Shown here piece after piece: positions 55,528-64,000 of a stretch of DNA of 64,000 bases. The DNA lies in the NCBI GenBank assembly GCA_040882285.1, contig JBBEBQ010000019.1:23374-87373 (forward strand). Reading direction: 5' to 3'. The notes under the pieces are model-generated. The model saw only the letters and a list, made by a program, of their open reading frames with translations. It did no database searches and was not told the origin of the DNA. Each line of letters opens with the position of its first letter. Within the stretch, counting starts at the first letter, position 1. Source of the stretch: Gemmatimonadaceae bacterium (lineage in GTDB: Bacteria > Gemmatimonadota > Gemmatimonadetes > Gemmatimonadales > Gemmatimonadaceae). The position numbers were made by a program, and so were the translations under genes.

Positions 55528-55959
55528 ATGCCCACTTACGAATTCCGCTGCGAAGCGGGACATACCTTCGATCGCTTCCTTAAAATGAGCGAGGCTCCGC
55601 TCGAGCTCGCGTGCGCTCAGTGCGGCAAGCCTGCTACGCGGCAGATGTCCGGCGGCGCGGGCTTGGTGTTCAAAGGATCGGGATTCTATCTCACGGACTA
55701 CGGCCGCGCGGGCCAGAAACCTTCCTCGGGCGAGGGTGAAGGCGCGGTGGCGACGGCCGGCGAGTCCAAATCCGGCGATTCCAAATCGGGCGAGTCAAAA
55801 AGCGGCGATTCCAAATCGGGTGAGTCCAGAGTCAGCGACTCGAAAGGCGGCGACTCCAAATCATCCAAAGAATCCGCGGCCTCGGCGTCGGCGACCACGG
55901 CTTCGACCGCCAAGTCCGACAAGAGCAGCTCCACCAAGTCCCCGAAAACCAGCGAATGA
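55528..55959 (+). CDS. FmdB-type zinc ribbon protein with Ser/Lys/Gly repeat tail
   Basis: 143 residues. The first 60 are the FmdB putative regulatory domain: [15 protein letters not shown], then [15 protein letters not shown] with the second Cys pair; the first CxxC has become C-E-A-G, so the zinc knuckle is incomplete. After [13 protein letters not shown] comes a low-complexity tail of [10 protein letters not shown] repeats, then Ser/Ala/Lys-rich sequence. Small proteins of this family often stand beside translation genes; function is uncertain. The stop overlaps the argS start by 4 bp. Confidence 0.85.
   Translation: MPTYEFRCEAGHTFDRFLKMSEAPLELACAQCGKPATRQMSGGAGLVFKGSGFYLTDYGRAGQKPSSGEGEGAVATAGESKSGDSKSGESKSGDSKSGESRVSDSKGGDSKSSKESAASASATTASTAKSDKSSSTKSPKTSE
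55759..55860 (+). repeat. In-frame 15-bp repeats coding the [10 protein letters not shown] tail
   Basis: Seven degenerate copies of a 15-bp unit (GGCGA(T/G)TCCAAATC-like) code for pentapeptides such as [10 protein letters not shown] and GGDSK. Synonymous differences between copies show it is not a very recent expansion. The tail is predicted to be disordered and basic/polar. Confidence 0.8.
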
Positions 55960-57581
55960 AACCCGCCGACGCGATTCGCGCCGAGCTCGGCCGGATCGCG
56001 CGGGAGCTCGGCGCGCCGGAAGGGACGGACGTGATCCTCGAGCGGCCGCGTGACGCCGCGCACGGCGACTGGGCGAGCAACGTCGCGATGATCCTCGCGC
56101 GCCCGCTCAAGCAGAAACCGCGCGACATCGCGGAGAAGATCCGCGAGCGGTTCCGCGCCGGGGGCGCCGGTGTCGCATCCATCGATGTCGCGGGGCCGGG
56201 CTTTCTCAACTTCCGGCTCCGTCCCGATGTCATCGCGTCGGTCGCGGGCGAAATCATCGAAGCGGGCGGGAGCTACGGCCGCGCGGACGTCGGCAAGGGC
56301 GAACGGGTGAACGTCGAGTTCGTCTCCGCGAATCCGACTGGTCCATTGCACGTCGGCCACGGCCGCCAGGCCGCGCTCGGCGACGCGATCGCGACGCTGC
56401 TCGAGCACACTGGCTGGGACGTATCGCGGGAGTACTACTACAATGACGCCGGAGTGCAGATCGAGAACCTCGCGGCCAGCGTGCGCGCGCGGCTGCTCGA
56501 ATCGAAGGGCGCGCATGCGCAGATCCCCGAAGGCGGCTACCACGGCGAGTACATTCGCGAGATCGCGGCCTCCTACAGCGGCGAGGCGGACGACCTCGAG
56601 TCGCTCCGCGCGCACTCGGTCACCGAGCTTCGGCGTGAGCAGGATCTCGATCTCGCGGCTTTCGGCGTCGAGTTCGACACGTACTACCTCGAATCGTCGC
56701 TGTACGACAGCGGCAAGGTGGACAGGACCGTCGAAGCGCTGACCAGCTCCGGCAAGACTTACGACCATGAAGGCGCGCTCTGGCTCCGCACGACCGACTA
56801 CGGAGACGACAAGGATCGCGTTATGCGGAAGAGCGACGGCACATACACGTACTTCGTCCCCGACGTCGCGTACCACGTCACCAAGTGGGAGCGCGGGTTC
56901 CACCGCGCCATCGACGTGCAGGGCGCCGATCACCACAGCACGGCGACGCGGGTGCGCGCCGGGCTGCAGGCGCTCGGAATCGGAATTCCCGCTGGCTACC
57001 CGGAGTACGTGCTGCACCAGATGGTGACGGTGACGCGTGGCGGCGAGGAGGTGAAGATCTCCAAGCGCGCCGGCAGCTACGTCACGGTGCGCGATCTCAT
57101 CGACGAAGTCGGGCGCGATGCCGTCCGCTACTTCTTCCTCATGCGGAAGGGCGACTCACCGCTGATCTTCGACGTCGATCTCGCGCGCTCGCAGTCGGAG
57201 GAAAACCCCGTGTACTACATCCAGATGGCGCACGCGCGGATGTGCGGGATCTTCCGCGTCGGCGCCGAGCAGGGGATTGCCACGGAAACGGCCAACGCCG
57301 ACCTCTCGCTGCTCACGGAGGCGGAGGAGCAGCAGCTCATCAAGGCGCTCGAGGACTACCCCGCCGAGCTCGCCGGCTCGGCGGCCGCGCTCGAACCGCA
57401 GCGCCTGGCCGGTTACCTTCTGGAGACGGCGCGGCTCGCGCACCTGTGGTATCACAAGCACCACGTGCTCGGCCAGGAGCCGCCCCTGATGCGCGCGCGG
57501 CTCGTGCTCGCGCGCGCCGCGCAGATCGTCCTGGCAAATGGATTGTCCGCGCTCGGAATAACCGCACCGGAGAGAATGTGA
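55956..57581 (+). CDS. argS: Arginyl-tRNA synthetase
   Basis: 541 residues, class Ia. The N-terminal Add-1 domain ([20 protein letters not shown]) precedes the catalytic core with the HIGH motif HVGHG (residues 132-136), preceded by [21 protein letters not shown] stands at the KMSKS position. The C-terminal DALR anticodon domain ([22 protein letters not shown] end) is complete. It overlaps fmdB-like upstream and the PfkB gene downstream by 4 bp each. Confidence 0.95.
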   Translation: MKPADAIRAELGRIARELGAPEGTDVILERPRDAAHGDWASNVAMILARPLKQKPRDIAEKIRERFRAGGAGVASIDVAGPGFLNFRLRPDVIASVAGEIIEAGGSYGRADVGKGERVNVEFVSANPTGPLHVGHGRQAALGDAIATLLEHTGWDVSREYYYNDAGVQIENLAASVRARLLESKGAHAQIPEGGYHGEYIREIAASYSGEADDLESLRAHSVTELRREQDLDLAAFGVEFDTYYLESSLYDSGKVDRTVEALTSSGKTYDHEGALWLRTTDYGDDKDRVMRKSDGTYTYFVPDVAYHVTKWERGFHRAIDVQGADHHSTATRVRAGLQALGIGIPAGYPEYVLHQMVTVTRGGEEVKISKRAGSYVTVRDLIDEVGRDAVRYFFLMRKGDSPLIFDVDLARSQSEENPVYYIQMAHARMCGIFRVGAEQGIATETANADLSLLTEAEEQQLIKALEDYPAELAGSAAALEPQRLAGYLLETARLAHLWYHKHHVLGQEPPLMRARLVLARAAQIVLANGLSALGITAPERM

Positions 57582-58492
57582 CCGTACTCGTAGTCGGATC
57601 CGTGGCGCTGGATTCCGTGGAGACGCCGTTCGGAAGGGCCGACGACGTGCTCGGCGGATCGGGGACGTTCTTCTCCGCGGCCGCGAGCCTGTTGACTCCG
57701 GTGCAGCTCGTCGGCGTAGTGGGCGACGACTACCCCGTCGACAAGCTCGCGGCGCTCACCGCGCGCGGGGTGGATCTCAGCGGTCTCGAGCAGGCCGAAG
57801 GAGCATCGTTCCGCTGGAGAGGGCGCTACCGGCACGATCTCAATGCGGCGGAGACGCTCGAGACGCACCTCGGAGTGTTCTCGCGCTTCAGCCCCAAGAT
57901 CCCCGAGGCCTTCAGGTCGGCGCCGTTCGTGTTTCTCGCGAACATCGACCCGCGCCTCCAGCTGGACGTGCTCCAGCAGGTGAACAAGCCGAAGCTTGTC
58001 GCCTGCGACACCATGAACTTCTGGATCGAGAGCCGGCGCCCGGAGCTGATGGAGCTGCTGAAGCACGTGGACCTGATCACCGTGAACGACGGCGAGGCGC
58101 GGCAGCTCTCGGAGAAGGCGAACCTGGTGCAGGCCGCGCGCTGGATCATGGCGCAGGGCCCCAGGCACGTCATCATCAAGAAGGGAGAGCACGGCGCGTT
58201 CATGTTCACCGAGGACACGATCTTCTTCGCCCCGGCGTACCCGCTGGAGAGCGTCTTCGACCCGACCGGCGCGGGCGATTCCTTCGCCGGCGGATTCATC
58301 GGCTACCTCGCGAAGACCGGCGACCTCTCCGAAGGCAACATGCGGCGCGCGGTGATCTACGGCTCGGCGATGGGCTCGTTCGCCGTGGAGAAGTTCTCGA
58401 TCGACCGGCTGCTCGAGGTGACGCGCGACGATCTCGCGTGCCGCATTCAAGACTTCCGCAAGCTGGTCGCGTTCGAGGAAGAGCTGGAATGA
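57578..58492 (+). CDS. PfkB-family sugar/nucleoside kinase
   Basis: 304 residues from GTG 57578, overlapping the argS stop. The N-terminal [15 protein letters not shown] and [16 protein letters not shown] give the substrate-binding GG motif; the C-terminal [18 protein letters not shown] carries the anion hole and catalytic Asp. No substrate can be assigned: ribokinase, adenosine kinase and fructokinase relatives share these motifs. It sits between argS and purM, so a nucleoside substrate is a reasonable guess. Confidence 0.9.
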   Translation: MTVLVVGSVALDSVETPFGRADDVLGGSGTFFSAAASLLTPVQLVGVVGDDYPVDKLAALTARGVDLSGLEQAEGASFRWRGRYRHDLNAAETLETHLGVFSRFSPKIPEAFRSAPFVFLANIDPRLQLDVLQQVNKPKLVACDTMNFWIESRRPELMELLKHVDLITVNDGEARQLSEKANLVQAARWIMAQGPRHVIIKKGEHGAFMFTEDTIFFAPAYPLESVFDPTGAGDSFAGGFIGYLAKTGDLSEGNMRRAVIYGSAMGSFAVEKFSIDRLLEVTRDDLACRIQDFRKLVAFEEELE

Positions 58493-58505
58493 CGGCCGCT
58501 CCGAC

Positions 58506-59531
58506 GTGACACGCGCTCTCGACTATCGCGCGGCGGGCGTCGATCTCGAGGTCGCCGACGACGCGAAGCACCGGCTCAAGTCGCTCGTCGAGTCCACCCG
58601 CACCGACGGCGTGCTCGGCGCGTTCGGCGGCTTCGGCGGGATGTTCCGCATGCCTTCCGGAATGCGCTCGCCGATTCTGGTGTCGAGCGCCGACGGCGTG
58701 GGCACGAAGATCAAGGTCGCGATCGAAGCGGGACGGCACGACACGATCGGACACGATCTCGTCAATCACTGCGTGAACGACATTCTCGTGCAGGGCGCGA
58801 CGCCGCTCTTCTTTCTCGACTACGTTGCGTTCGGCAAGCTCGACGCGGCCGTCGCCGAGGCGGTCGTAGCCGGCGTCGCGGCGGGCTGCCGCGAGAACGG
58901 CTGCGCGCTGGTCGGGGGCGAGACAGCGGAGATGCCGGGACTGTACACGCCGCCGGACTACGATCTAGCGGGCTTCATCGTGGGCGCCGTGGAAGAGGAC
59001 GCGGTGCTCGGCGCCGCCAGAGTGCGGGAGGGTGATGCCGTGATCGCGCTCGCGAGCTCGGGCTTTCACACGAACGGCTACTCGCTGGTCCGAAGCGTGC
59101 TGTTCGACCGGCTCGGCCTTGCGGTGACCGACAAGTATCCGGGGTCGGAAGAATCGGTCGCGGACGTGCTGCTGCGGGTGCACCGGTCGTATCTGCGGAC
59201 GCTGGCGCCGGTGCTGACGCGGGTGCACGCGCTGGCGCACATCACCGGCGGCGGAATTCCGGGCAATCTCGAGCGCGCGCTACCGCCGGGGCTGGACGCA
59301 GTGGTGGAAACGAAGAGCTGGGAGGTGCCTGATGTATTCGAGACTCTCTCGCGCGCGGCGGTGTCAGACCGTCGGGAGATGTTTCGAACTTTTAACATGG
59401 GCGTCGGTATGATGGTCCTGGCGAGTCCGTCGGATGTCGACGCCGTGCTGGCGGCGGTTGCCGCCGAGGGTGTGAACGCGTGGGTCGCGGGAGAGATCCG
59501 CGCGGGGTCGGGACAGGTGCTCCTGTCCTGA
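58506..59531 (+). CDS. purM: Phosphoribosylformylglycinamidine cyclo-ligase (AIR synthetase)
   Basis: 341 residues, fifth step of purine synthesis. Family motifs: DYRAAGVDLEVADDAKHRLK, SSADGVGTKIKVA (ATP/phosphate region), HDLVNHCVNDILVQGA, GGETAEMPGLY and HITGGGIPGNLERALP. GTG start at 58506, 13 bp after the kinase stop. No other pur genes are in the window. Full length. Confidence 0.96.
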   Translation: MTRALDYRAAGVDLEVADDAKHRLKSLVESTRTDGVLGAFGGFGGMFRMPSGMRSPILVSSADGVGTKIKVAIEAGRHDTIGHDLVNHCVNDILVQGATPLFFLDYVAFGKLDAAVAEAVVAGVAAGCRENGCALVGGETAEMPGLYTPPDYDLAGFIVGAVEEDAVLGAARVREGDAVIALASSGFHTNGYSLVRSVLFDRLGLAVTDKYPGSEESVADVLLRVHRSYLRTLAPVLTRVHALAHITGGGIPGNLERALPPGLDAVVETKSWEVPDVFETLSRAAVSDRREMFRTFNMGVGMMVLASPSDVDAVLAAVAAEGVNAWVAGEIRAGSGQVLLS

Positions 59532-59565
59532 CAAAAAAACAATCAATTAGAGAATAGAGGAATCC

Positions 59566-60591
59566 ATGAGAAAGTTCGTGTCAGTCGTACTTGCTTCCGC
59601 AGTGCTGGCCGCGCCCGTCGCGGCGCAGCAGGCCAATCCGGACGCGCAGTGTCCGCCGGGATCAACCGACTCGTTCGGCATTCCCGACCAGCAGCGTGCC
59701 ACGCAGGACGCGTGTCAGAAGGCCATCGATCTCTTCCGCTACATGGCGCCGCAGCTCGGCACCGCGGTCGCGGGCGGCGCGCCGACGCTGGGGCAGGGCG
59801 GCCCGACCGGCGGCCTCGGCCACTTCAGCATCGGAGTTCGGGTGAACGCGGTGATGGGCAAGTTGCCGCAGATCCAGGACGTTCCGCTGTCGGTGCAGGG
59901 CGCGGTGCGCAGCACGTACCCGCTGGAGAGCCAGATCATCCCCATGCCCACGGCCGACCTGGCGCTGGGACTGTTCGGCGGTCTCCCGCTCGGGATCACC
60001 AGCATCGGCGGGCTCGACCTGCTGGTGAGCGCGTCGTACCTGCCGGAGTTCGAGGCCGACAACATCAAGGTCGAAGTGGACGGCAGCTCGATCAAGTTCG
60101 GCTTCGGCGCGCGCCTCGGGCTGCTGCAGGAATCGCTGCTGGTTCCCGGCGTGTCCGTCAGCTATCTGCGGCGCGACCTTCCCAAGATCCACATGACCGC
60201 GCGCGCTCAGAGCGACAGCCTGCAGGTGCGCGACCTCGACATTCAGACCACGTCGTGGCGCGTCATGGCGAGCAAGAGCTTCTTCATGTTCGGCGCGGCC
60301 GCGGGCTTCGGCAAAGACCGGTACGAGTCGAGCACGACGATCTCGGCGCGCGTCGCGTCGCGCACCGTTCCACCGACTCCGGCGGTCACGGCCGGACCGA
60401 TCGACATCGAACAGAAGCTGTCGAGGACGACGATGTTTCTCGATCTGTCGATGAACCTCCCGTTCTTCAAGCTCGTGGGCGAGATCGGACAGGTGTCGGG
60501 GGGCGACGTGGAGACGTACAACCAGTTCGACGGCAGCAAGGCCGACGATTCCCGAACCTACGGCTCGATTGGAATCAGATTCGGCTTCTGA
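59566..60591 (+). CDS. Outer-membrane beta-barrel protein of unknown function
   Basis: 341 residues with a signal peptide (VSVVLASAVLAAPVAAQ). The mature chain begins with a Cys pair (DAQCPPGST, QDACQ), then alternating strand patterns (LGHFSIGVRVNAVMG, IKFGFGARLGLLQ, WRVMASKSFFMFGAAAGFG) and the typical C-terminal strand YGSIGIRFGF ending in Phe. AGAGGAAT precedes the ATG. It lies between purM and ribD without overlap to purM, perhaps with its own promoter in the AT-rich 34-bp gap. No family recognised. Confidence 0.75.
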   Translation: MRKFVSVVLASAVLAAPVAAQQANPDAQCPPGSTDSFGIPDQQRATQDACQKAIDLFRYMAPQLGTAVAGGAPTLGQGGPTGGLGHFSIGVRVNAVMGKLPQIQDVPLSVQGAVRSTYPLESQIIPMPTADLALGLFGGLPLGITSIGGLDLLVSASYLPEFEADNIKVEVDGSSIKFGFGARLGLLQESLLVPGVSVSYLRRDLPKIHMTARAQSDSLQVRDLDIQTTSWRVMASKSFFMFGAAAGFGKDRYESSTTISARVASRTVPPTPAVTAGPIDIEQKLSRTTMFLDLSMNLPFFKLVGEIGQVSGGDVETYNQFDGSKADDSRTYGSIGIRFGF

Positions 60592-60595
60592 GCGT

Positions 60596-61690
60596 ATGAG
60601 CGAGGCGTCCGGCCATGAAGCGCGCGACAGCGCCTTCATGCGCCGGGCGCTCGAGCTGGCCGGAAAAGGCTGGGGCAACACGGCGCCGAACCCGATGGTC
60701 GGCGCCGTTGTCGTCAGCGGTGACGCCGTCGTCGGCGAAGGCTGGCACGCGGCGTACGGCGAGGCGCACGCCGAGACCGTAGCGCTCGAGGCCGCTGGCG
60801 AGAAGGCGCGGGGCGCGACGCTGTACGTCACGCTCGAGCCGTGCGCGCATCGCGGGCAGACTCCGCCGTGCACGGACGCGATCATCCGGGCGGGGATCGC
60901 GCGCGTCGTCGCCGCGGTGCGCGATCCCACTCCCCCGGCGCGCGGCGGGGCCGAGCTGCTCCGGGCCCAGGGGATCGACGTCCGGTTCGGCGTGGAGGCG
61001 GACGGCGCGATCGAGCTGAACGCGCCGTTCTTCAACGCCGTGCGGTCGAGCCGGCCGTGGGTAGTGCTGAAGCTCGCGGTCAGCATCGACGGCGCGATCG
61101 GCACGCGCGCTCGCGAGCAGCACTGGCTCACCGGCGAGGAATCGCGCCGCGAGGTGCACCATCTGCGCGCGGGCTTCGACGCGATAGCGGTGGGCGCGGG
61201 CACGGTGCTGTCCGACGATCCGGAGCTGACGGTCCGCTTCGCGGAGGCGCCGCGCCGCGCGCCGCTGCGCGTGATCTTCGACCGCGAGCTGCGCACTCCC
61301 GCCACGGCCAAGGTCGTCCGCACCGCGCGGCAGGTCCCGACTCTCATCATGGCGAGCGTCGTGGGCGCGCAGCTCGAGCCGCTCAAGTCGCAGGGCGTAG
61401 AGATCATTCCGTCCAAGTCCCACGCCGACGCGCTCGAGAAGCTGCGTGCGCGCAACGTGCACTCACTGCTGGTCGAAGGCGGGGCGGGCCTCGCGGGTCA
61501 ATTGCTCGAGCAGAAGCTGGTGGACCGGCTGGTGATCTTTCAGGCGCCGCTGCTGCTCGGCGACGGCGCGCTCGCCGGCTTCGGCGGGCTCACGGCCGCC
61601 CGCGCGCGGGAGCTCGGCAACATGCGCATCGTCTCGCGGCGCACCATCGGCGACGACGTCATGACCGTGTACGACACGGCGCGGCGCTGA
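60596..61690 (+). CDS. ribD: Riboflavin biosynthesis deaminase/reductase RibD
   Basis: 364 residues from ATG 60596. The N-terminal deaminase has HAETVAL and EPCAHRGQTPPC (zinc His/Cys/Cys and catalytic Glu). The C-terminal reductase has PWVVLKLAVSIDGAIG, VGAGTVLSDDPELTVR and LLVEGGAGLAGQLL. It carries out two steps from the GTP-derived pyrimidine. It begins the rib run; the 4 bp before it leave no room for an FMN riboswitch. The stop overlaps ribE by one base. Confidence 0.95.
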   Translation: MSEASGHEARDSAFMRRALELAGKGWGNTAPNPMVGAVVVSGDAVVGEGWHAAYGEAHAETVALEAAGEKARGATLYVTLEPCAHRGQTPPCTDAIIRAGIARVVAAVRDPTPPARGGAELLRAQGIDVRFGVEADGAIELNAPFFNAVRSSRPWVVLKLAVSIDGAIGTRAREQHWLTGEESRREVHHLRAGFDAIAVGAGTVLSDDPELTVRFAEAPRRAPLRVIFDRELRTPATAKVVRTARQVPTLIMASVVGAQLEPLKSQGVEIIPSKSHADALEKLRARNVHSLLVEGGAGLAGQLLEQKLVDRLVIFQAPLLLGDGALAGFGGLTAARARELGNMRIVSRRTIGDDVMTVYDTARR

Positions 61691-62298
61691 TGTTCACGGG
61701 CCTGGTGGACGCGACCGGCACCATCGTCTCGGTGCGCACCACGGATGCCGGACGGGAGGTCACGATCGAATCGCCGTACGGCGATCTCGCGCCCGGAGAG
61801 AGCGTCGCGGTCAACGGCGCGTGCCTCACCGTTCGGGAAGCCGGCGGTGGCAAATTCACCGTGGCCGCGGTGTCGTCCACGCTGCCCCGCACGACCATCG
61901 GCGAGTGGCCGGCCGGCCGGCGCGTGAATCTCGAGCGCGCCATGCGCGCCGACAGCCGGCTCGGCGGGCACATCGTGCAGGGTCACGTGGACGCCGTCGG
62001 CGAGATCACCGCCCGCGAGGAATCGGGCGACGCGCTGCTGCTCGACGTCGCGCTCCCGCCCGCGGTCGCGGAGCTGGTGGTGCCGCTGGGCTCGATCACG
62101 ATCGACGGCGTGAGTCTGACCGTCAACGACCTGCCGGCGCCGGGTACCGCGCAGCTCTCGATCGTGGAATTCACCCGGTCCCACACCACCCTCGGCGACC
62201 TCCGCCCGGGCGACCGCGTGCACGTCGAGGCGGACGTTATAGCCAAATACGTGCAGAGAATGGTGGCGCCGTACCGTTCCGGGGCCGATATCCCGTAG
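61690..62298 (+). CDS. ribE: Riboflavin synthase, alpha chain
   Basis: 202 residues with the internal duplication of this enzyme. MFTGLVDATGTIVS starts the first lumazine-binding repeat, GESVAVNGACLTV is its ligand loop, and LGGHIVQGHVDAVGEI with TIDGVSLTVND form the second repeat. It converts two molecules of dimethylribityllumazine to riboflavin. It overlaps ribD by one base and ends 10 bp before ribBA. Confidence 0.95.
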   Translation: MFTGLVDATGTIVSVRTTDAGREVTIESPYGDLAPGESVAVNGACLTVREAGGGKFTVAAVSSTLPRTTIGEWPAGRRVNLERAMRADSRLGGHIVQGHVDAVGEITAREESGDALLLDVALPPAVAELVVPLGSITIDGVSLTVNDLPAPGTAQLSIVEFTRSHTTLGDLRPGDRVHVEADVIAKYVQRMVAPYRSGADIP

Positions 62299-62308
62299 AT
62301 TACGGGCC

Positions 62309-63514
62309 ATGAGCTTCGGCACGGTCGAGCAGGCAATCGAGGAAATCAGCAAGGGCAGGATGATCGTGGTCGCGGACGACGAGGATCGCGAGAACGAAGG
62401 CGACCTCATCTGCGCGGCCCAGCTGGTCACGGCCGAGACCGTGAACTTCATGATCAAGCGCGCCGGCGGGCTGATCTGCCTGGCGATCACGGGCGACCGC
62501 GCCGACCAGCTCGCGCTGCCGCAGGTGAGCCGCGAGAACACCGACGAGCACCGGACCGCGTTCACCGTCAGCATCGACGCGTCGCCTCGGTTCGGCGTGA
62601 CGACGGGGATCAGCGCGTACGACCGCGCCAAGACGATCCAGGTCGCGGTGGATCCCGCCACGATGCCGACCGAGCTGCGCCGTCCGGGGCACGTCTTCCC
62701 GCTGCGCGCCCGCGACGGCGGCGTGCTCCAGCGCGTCGGACACACCGAAGCTGCCGTGGATCTCGCGCGACTCGCGGGGCTGTATCCCGCCGGCGTGATC
62801 TGCGAGATACTCACGGAGGACGGCTCCTCGATGCGCCGCGACGAGCTGCTGAAGTTCTCTACTGAGCACGGGCTGACGTTCATCACCGTGGCGCAGCTGG
62901 TGGCGTACCGGCTGCAGAAGGAGCGGCTGGTGCACCGCGTGGCCGAGGCGCGGCTGCCGACCGAGATGGGGCTCTGGCGGATCGTCGGCTACCGCAACGA
63001 CGTGGATCAGCACGAGCACGTCGCGCTGGTGCACGGCGACGTGCAGGACGGCGAGGGAGTGCTGGTGCGCATGCATTCGCGCTGTCTCACGGGCGACGTG
63101 TTCCACTCGCTCCGCTGCGACTGCGGCTGGCAGCTGCACACGGCGATGAAGATGATCGAGGACGCGGGCCGCGGCGTGGTGGTGTATCTCGATCAGGAAG
63201 GGCGCGGGATCGGCCTGCTCAACAAGCTCCAGGCGTACGAGCTGCAGGACGCCGGCGCCGATACCGTCGAAGCCAACGAGCGGCTCGGCTTCAAGCCGGA
63301 CCTCCGCAACTACGGAATCGGCGCGCAGATCCTGCTCGACCTCGGCCTCAAGTCGATCCGCCCCCTTACGAACAACCCGCGCAAGCTCGTCGGGCTCGAG
63401 GGATACGGCTTGCACGTGAAGGACCGGGTCGCGATCGTCCCGGCGACGACCGAGGAAAACTCCGGCTATCTGGAAGCGAAGCGCTCCAAGCTCGGACATC
63501 TTCTAGCTTCCTGA
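62309..63514 (+). CDS. ribBA: Bifunctional DHBP synthase/GTP cyclohydrolase II
   Basis: 401 residues. The RibB half has VVADDEDRENEGDLI, the SPRFGVTTGISAYDRA region and RPGHVFPLRA with the RRxGHTEAAVDL-type motif (LQRVGHTEAAVDLARLAG). The RibA half has the zinc cysteines in CLTGDVFHSLRCDCGWQL, DQEGRGIGLLNK and NNPRKLVGLEGYGL. It supplies both precursors of riboflavin. It directly abuts ribH, with the stop one base before the ATG. Confidence 0.96.
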   Translation: MSFGTVEQAIEEISKGRMIVVADDEDRENEGDLICAAQLVTAETVNFMIKRAGGLICLAITGDRADQLALPQVSRENTDEHRTAFTVSIDASPRFGVTTGISAYDRAKTIQVAVDPATMPTELRRPGHVFPLRARDGGVLQRVGHTEAAVDLARLAGLYPAGVICEILTEDGSSMRRDELLKFSTEHGLTFITVAQLVAYRLQKERLVHRVAEARLPTEMGLWRIVGYRNDVDQHEHVALVHGDVQDGEGVLVRMHSRCLTGDVFHSLRCDCGWQLHTAMKMIEDAGRGVVVYLDQEGRGIGLLNKLQAYELQDAGADTVEANERLGFKPDLRNYGIGAQILLDLGLKSIRPLTNNPRKLVGLEGYGLHVKDRVAIVPATTEENSGYLEAKRSKLGHLLAS

Positions 63515-63994
63515 ATGGCTGAATTTGCGGGTACGCCGCGCGGCGACAACCGCCGCGTAGCGGTCGTAGCCAGCCGGTTCAACACGGAAGTTACGCGCAA
63601 GCTGGCTGACGGAGCCATGAGCGCGCTCGTCGAGCACGGCGTGGCCGCGGCCGACATCGATCTCGTCTGGGTTCCCGGCGCGTGGGAGCTGCCGACCGCG
63701 CTGCGCGCCGCCATGGGCGCGGATACCTACGACGCCGTGGTCGTAGTCGGCGCGCTGATCCGCGGCGAGACTCCCAATTTCGACCACCTGTGCGCGGCCG
63801 TCGCTCAGTCGCTCGCGCAGCTGACGGCTGACTCGGACATACCGGTGGGATACGCTCTGCTCACCTGCGACACGGACGAGCAGGCCGAAGCCCGCGCGGG
63901 TTCCGGCGACGCCAACAAGGGGCGCGAGGCCGCGCTCGCGGCGCTCGAGATGGCGGACCTGCTCGATCGCCTGCATCCGCTCGATGCGGATTGA
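63515..63994 (+). CDS. ribH: Lumazine synthase with Asn at the usual catalytic His position
   Basis: 159 residues. The fold motifs are present: ASRFNTEVTRKL, VPGAWELPTALRA (substrate loop), VVVVGALIRGETPNFDHL and the end DANKGREAALAALEMADLL. In the signature RGxTxHxD the histidine is Asn88 (codon AAT, 63776-63778), corresponding to His88 of the Bacillus enzyme, which acts as general acid/base. The substrate-binding phosphate residues around GSG-DANKG remain. As the last gene of the rib run it is expected to make dimethylribityllumazine; the change may slow but perhaps not abolish the reaction. Confidence 0.93.
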   Translation: MAEFAGTPRGDNRRVAVVASRFNTEVTRKLADGAMSALVEHGVAAADIDLVWVPGAWELPTALRAAMGADTYDAVVVVGALIRGETPNFDHLCAAVAQSLAQLTADSDIPVGYALLTCDTDEQAEARAGSGDANKGREAALAALEMADLLDRLHPLDAD

Positions 63995-64000
63995 GACCCG

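Noticed and set aside
60592..60596. FMN riboswitch before ribD
   Set aside because: Only 4 bp separate ribD from the preceding gene, and no RFN-like conserved sequence is visible upstream of any rib gene here.

Overview
The window is GC-rich, gene-dense bacterial chromosome with very short or overlapping gene junctions. A lipoprotein-type (Sec, clade II) nitrous oxide reductase cluster, many two-component kinases, TolB/PD40 propeller lipoproteins and HAF-repeat lipoproteins, together with the style of the remnant Ser/Thr kinase, suggest a diderm such as a member of the Gemmatimonadota. That assignment is inference; no rRNA or tRNA gene is present to test it.

Regions. 1-8.6 kb: end of a universal stress protein, a large PLP-dependent decarboxylase, then a cupredoxin lipoprotein and nosZ, a membrane protein, nosD, nosF and nosY. 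8.8-12.8 kb: signalling genes. These are a NarX-like kinase whose usual phospho-acceptor His is Gln and whose start lies in a triplicated 21-bp repeat, a NarL-type regulator, a PAS kinase and a TolB-like lipoprotein. 13.2-15.5 kb: ftsZ and an M23 peptidase. 15.7-22.1 kb: a copper/silver efflux operon (small Met/Cys-rich secreted protein, CusC-, CusB- and CusA-like). 22.3-47.3 kb: core genes ftsY, recG, asnS, mazG, alr, deoB, cdd, miaB, comEC, fbp and a methylmalonyl-CoA-mutase-type large subunit, mixed with kinases, outer-membrane proteins, two MscS-type channels and an MgtE pair.

47.3-55.5 kb is an accessory patch. It holds a vapBC pair with a clear promoter/operator, a probable integron gene cassette with a recognisable attC site carrying an alpha/beta hydrolase, a 5'-truncated IS3-family element next to a half attC site, broken lipoprotein, kinase, esterase and vapC genes, and a suhB gene cut by a truncated restriction-endonuclease-like gene. 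55.5-64 kb returns to housekeeping: fmdB-like, argS, a PfkB kinase, purM, a beta-barrel protein and the riboflavin operon ribD-ribE-ribBA-ribH.

Three intergenic gaps (about 15.5, 22.2 and 29.6 kb) contain palindromic elements built from short GT-starting units. Two are clearly homologous to each other; the third has the same design with a different unit. With the triplicated start module and the attC cassette, these are the least ordinary features of the window.
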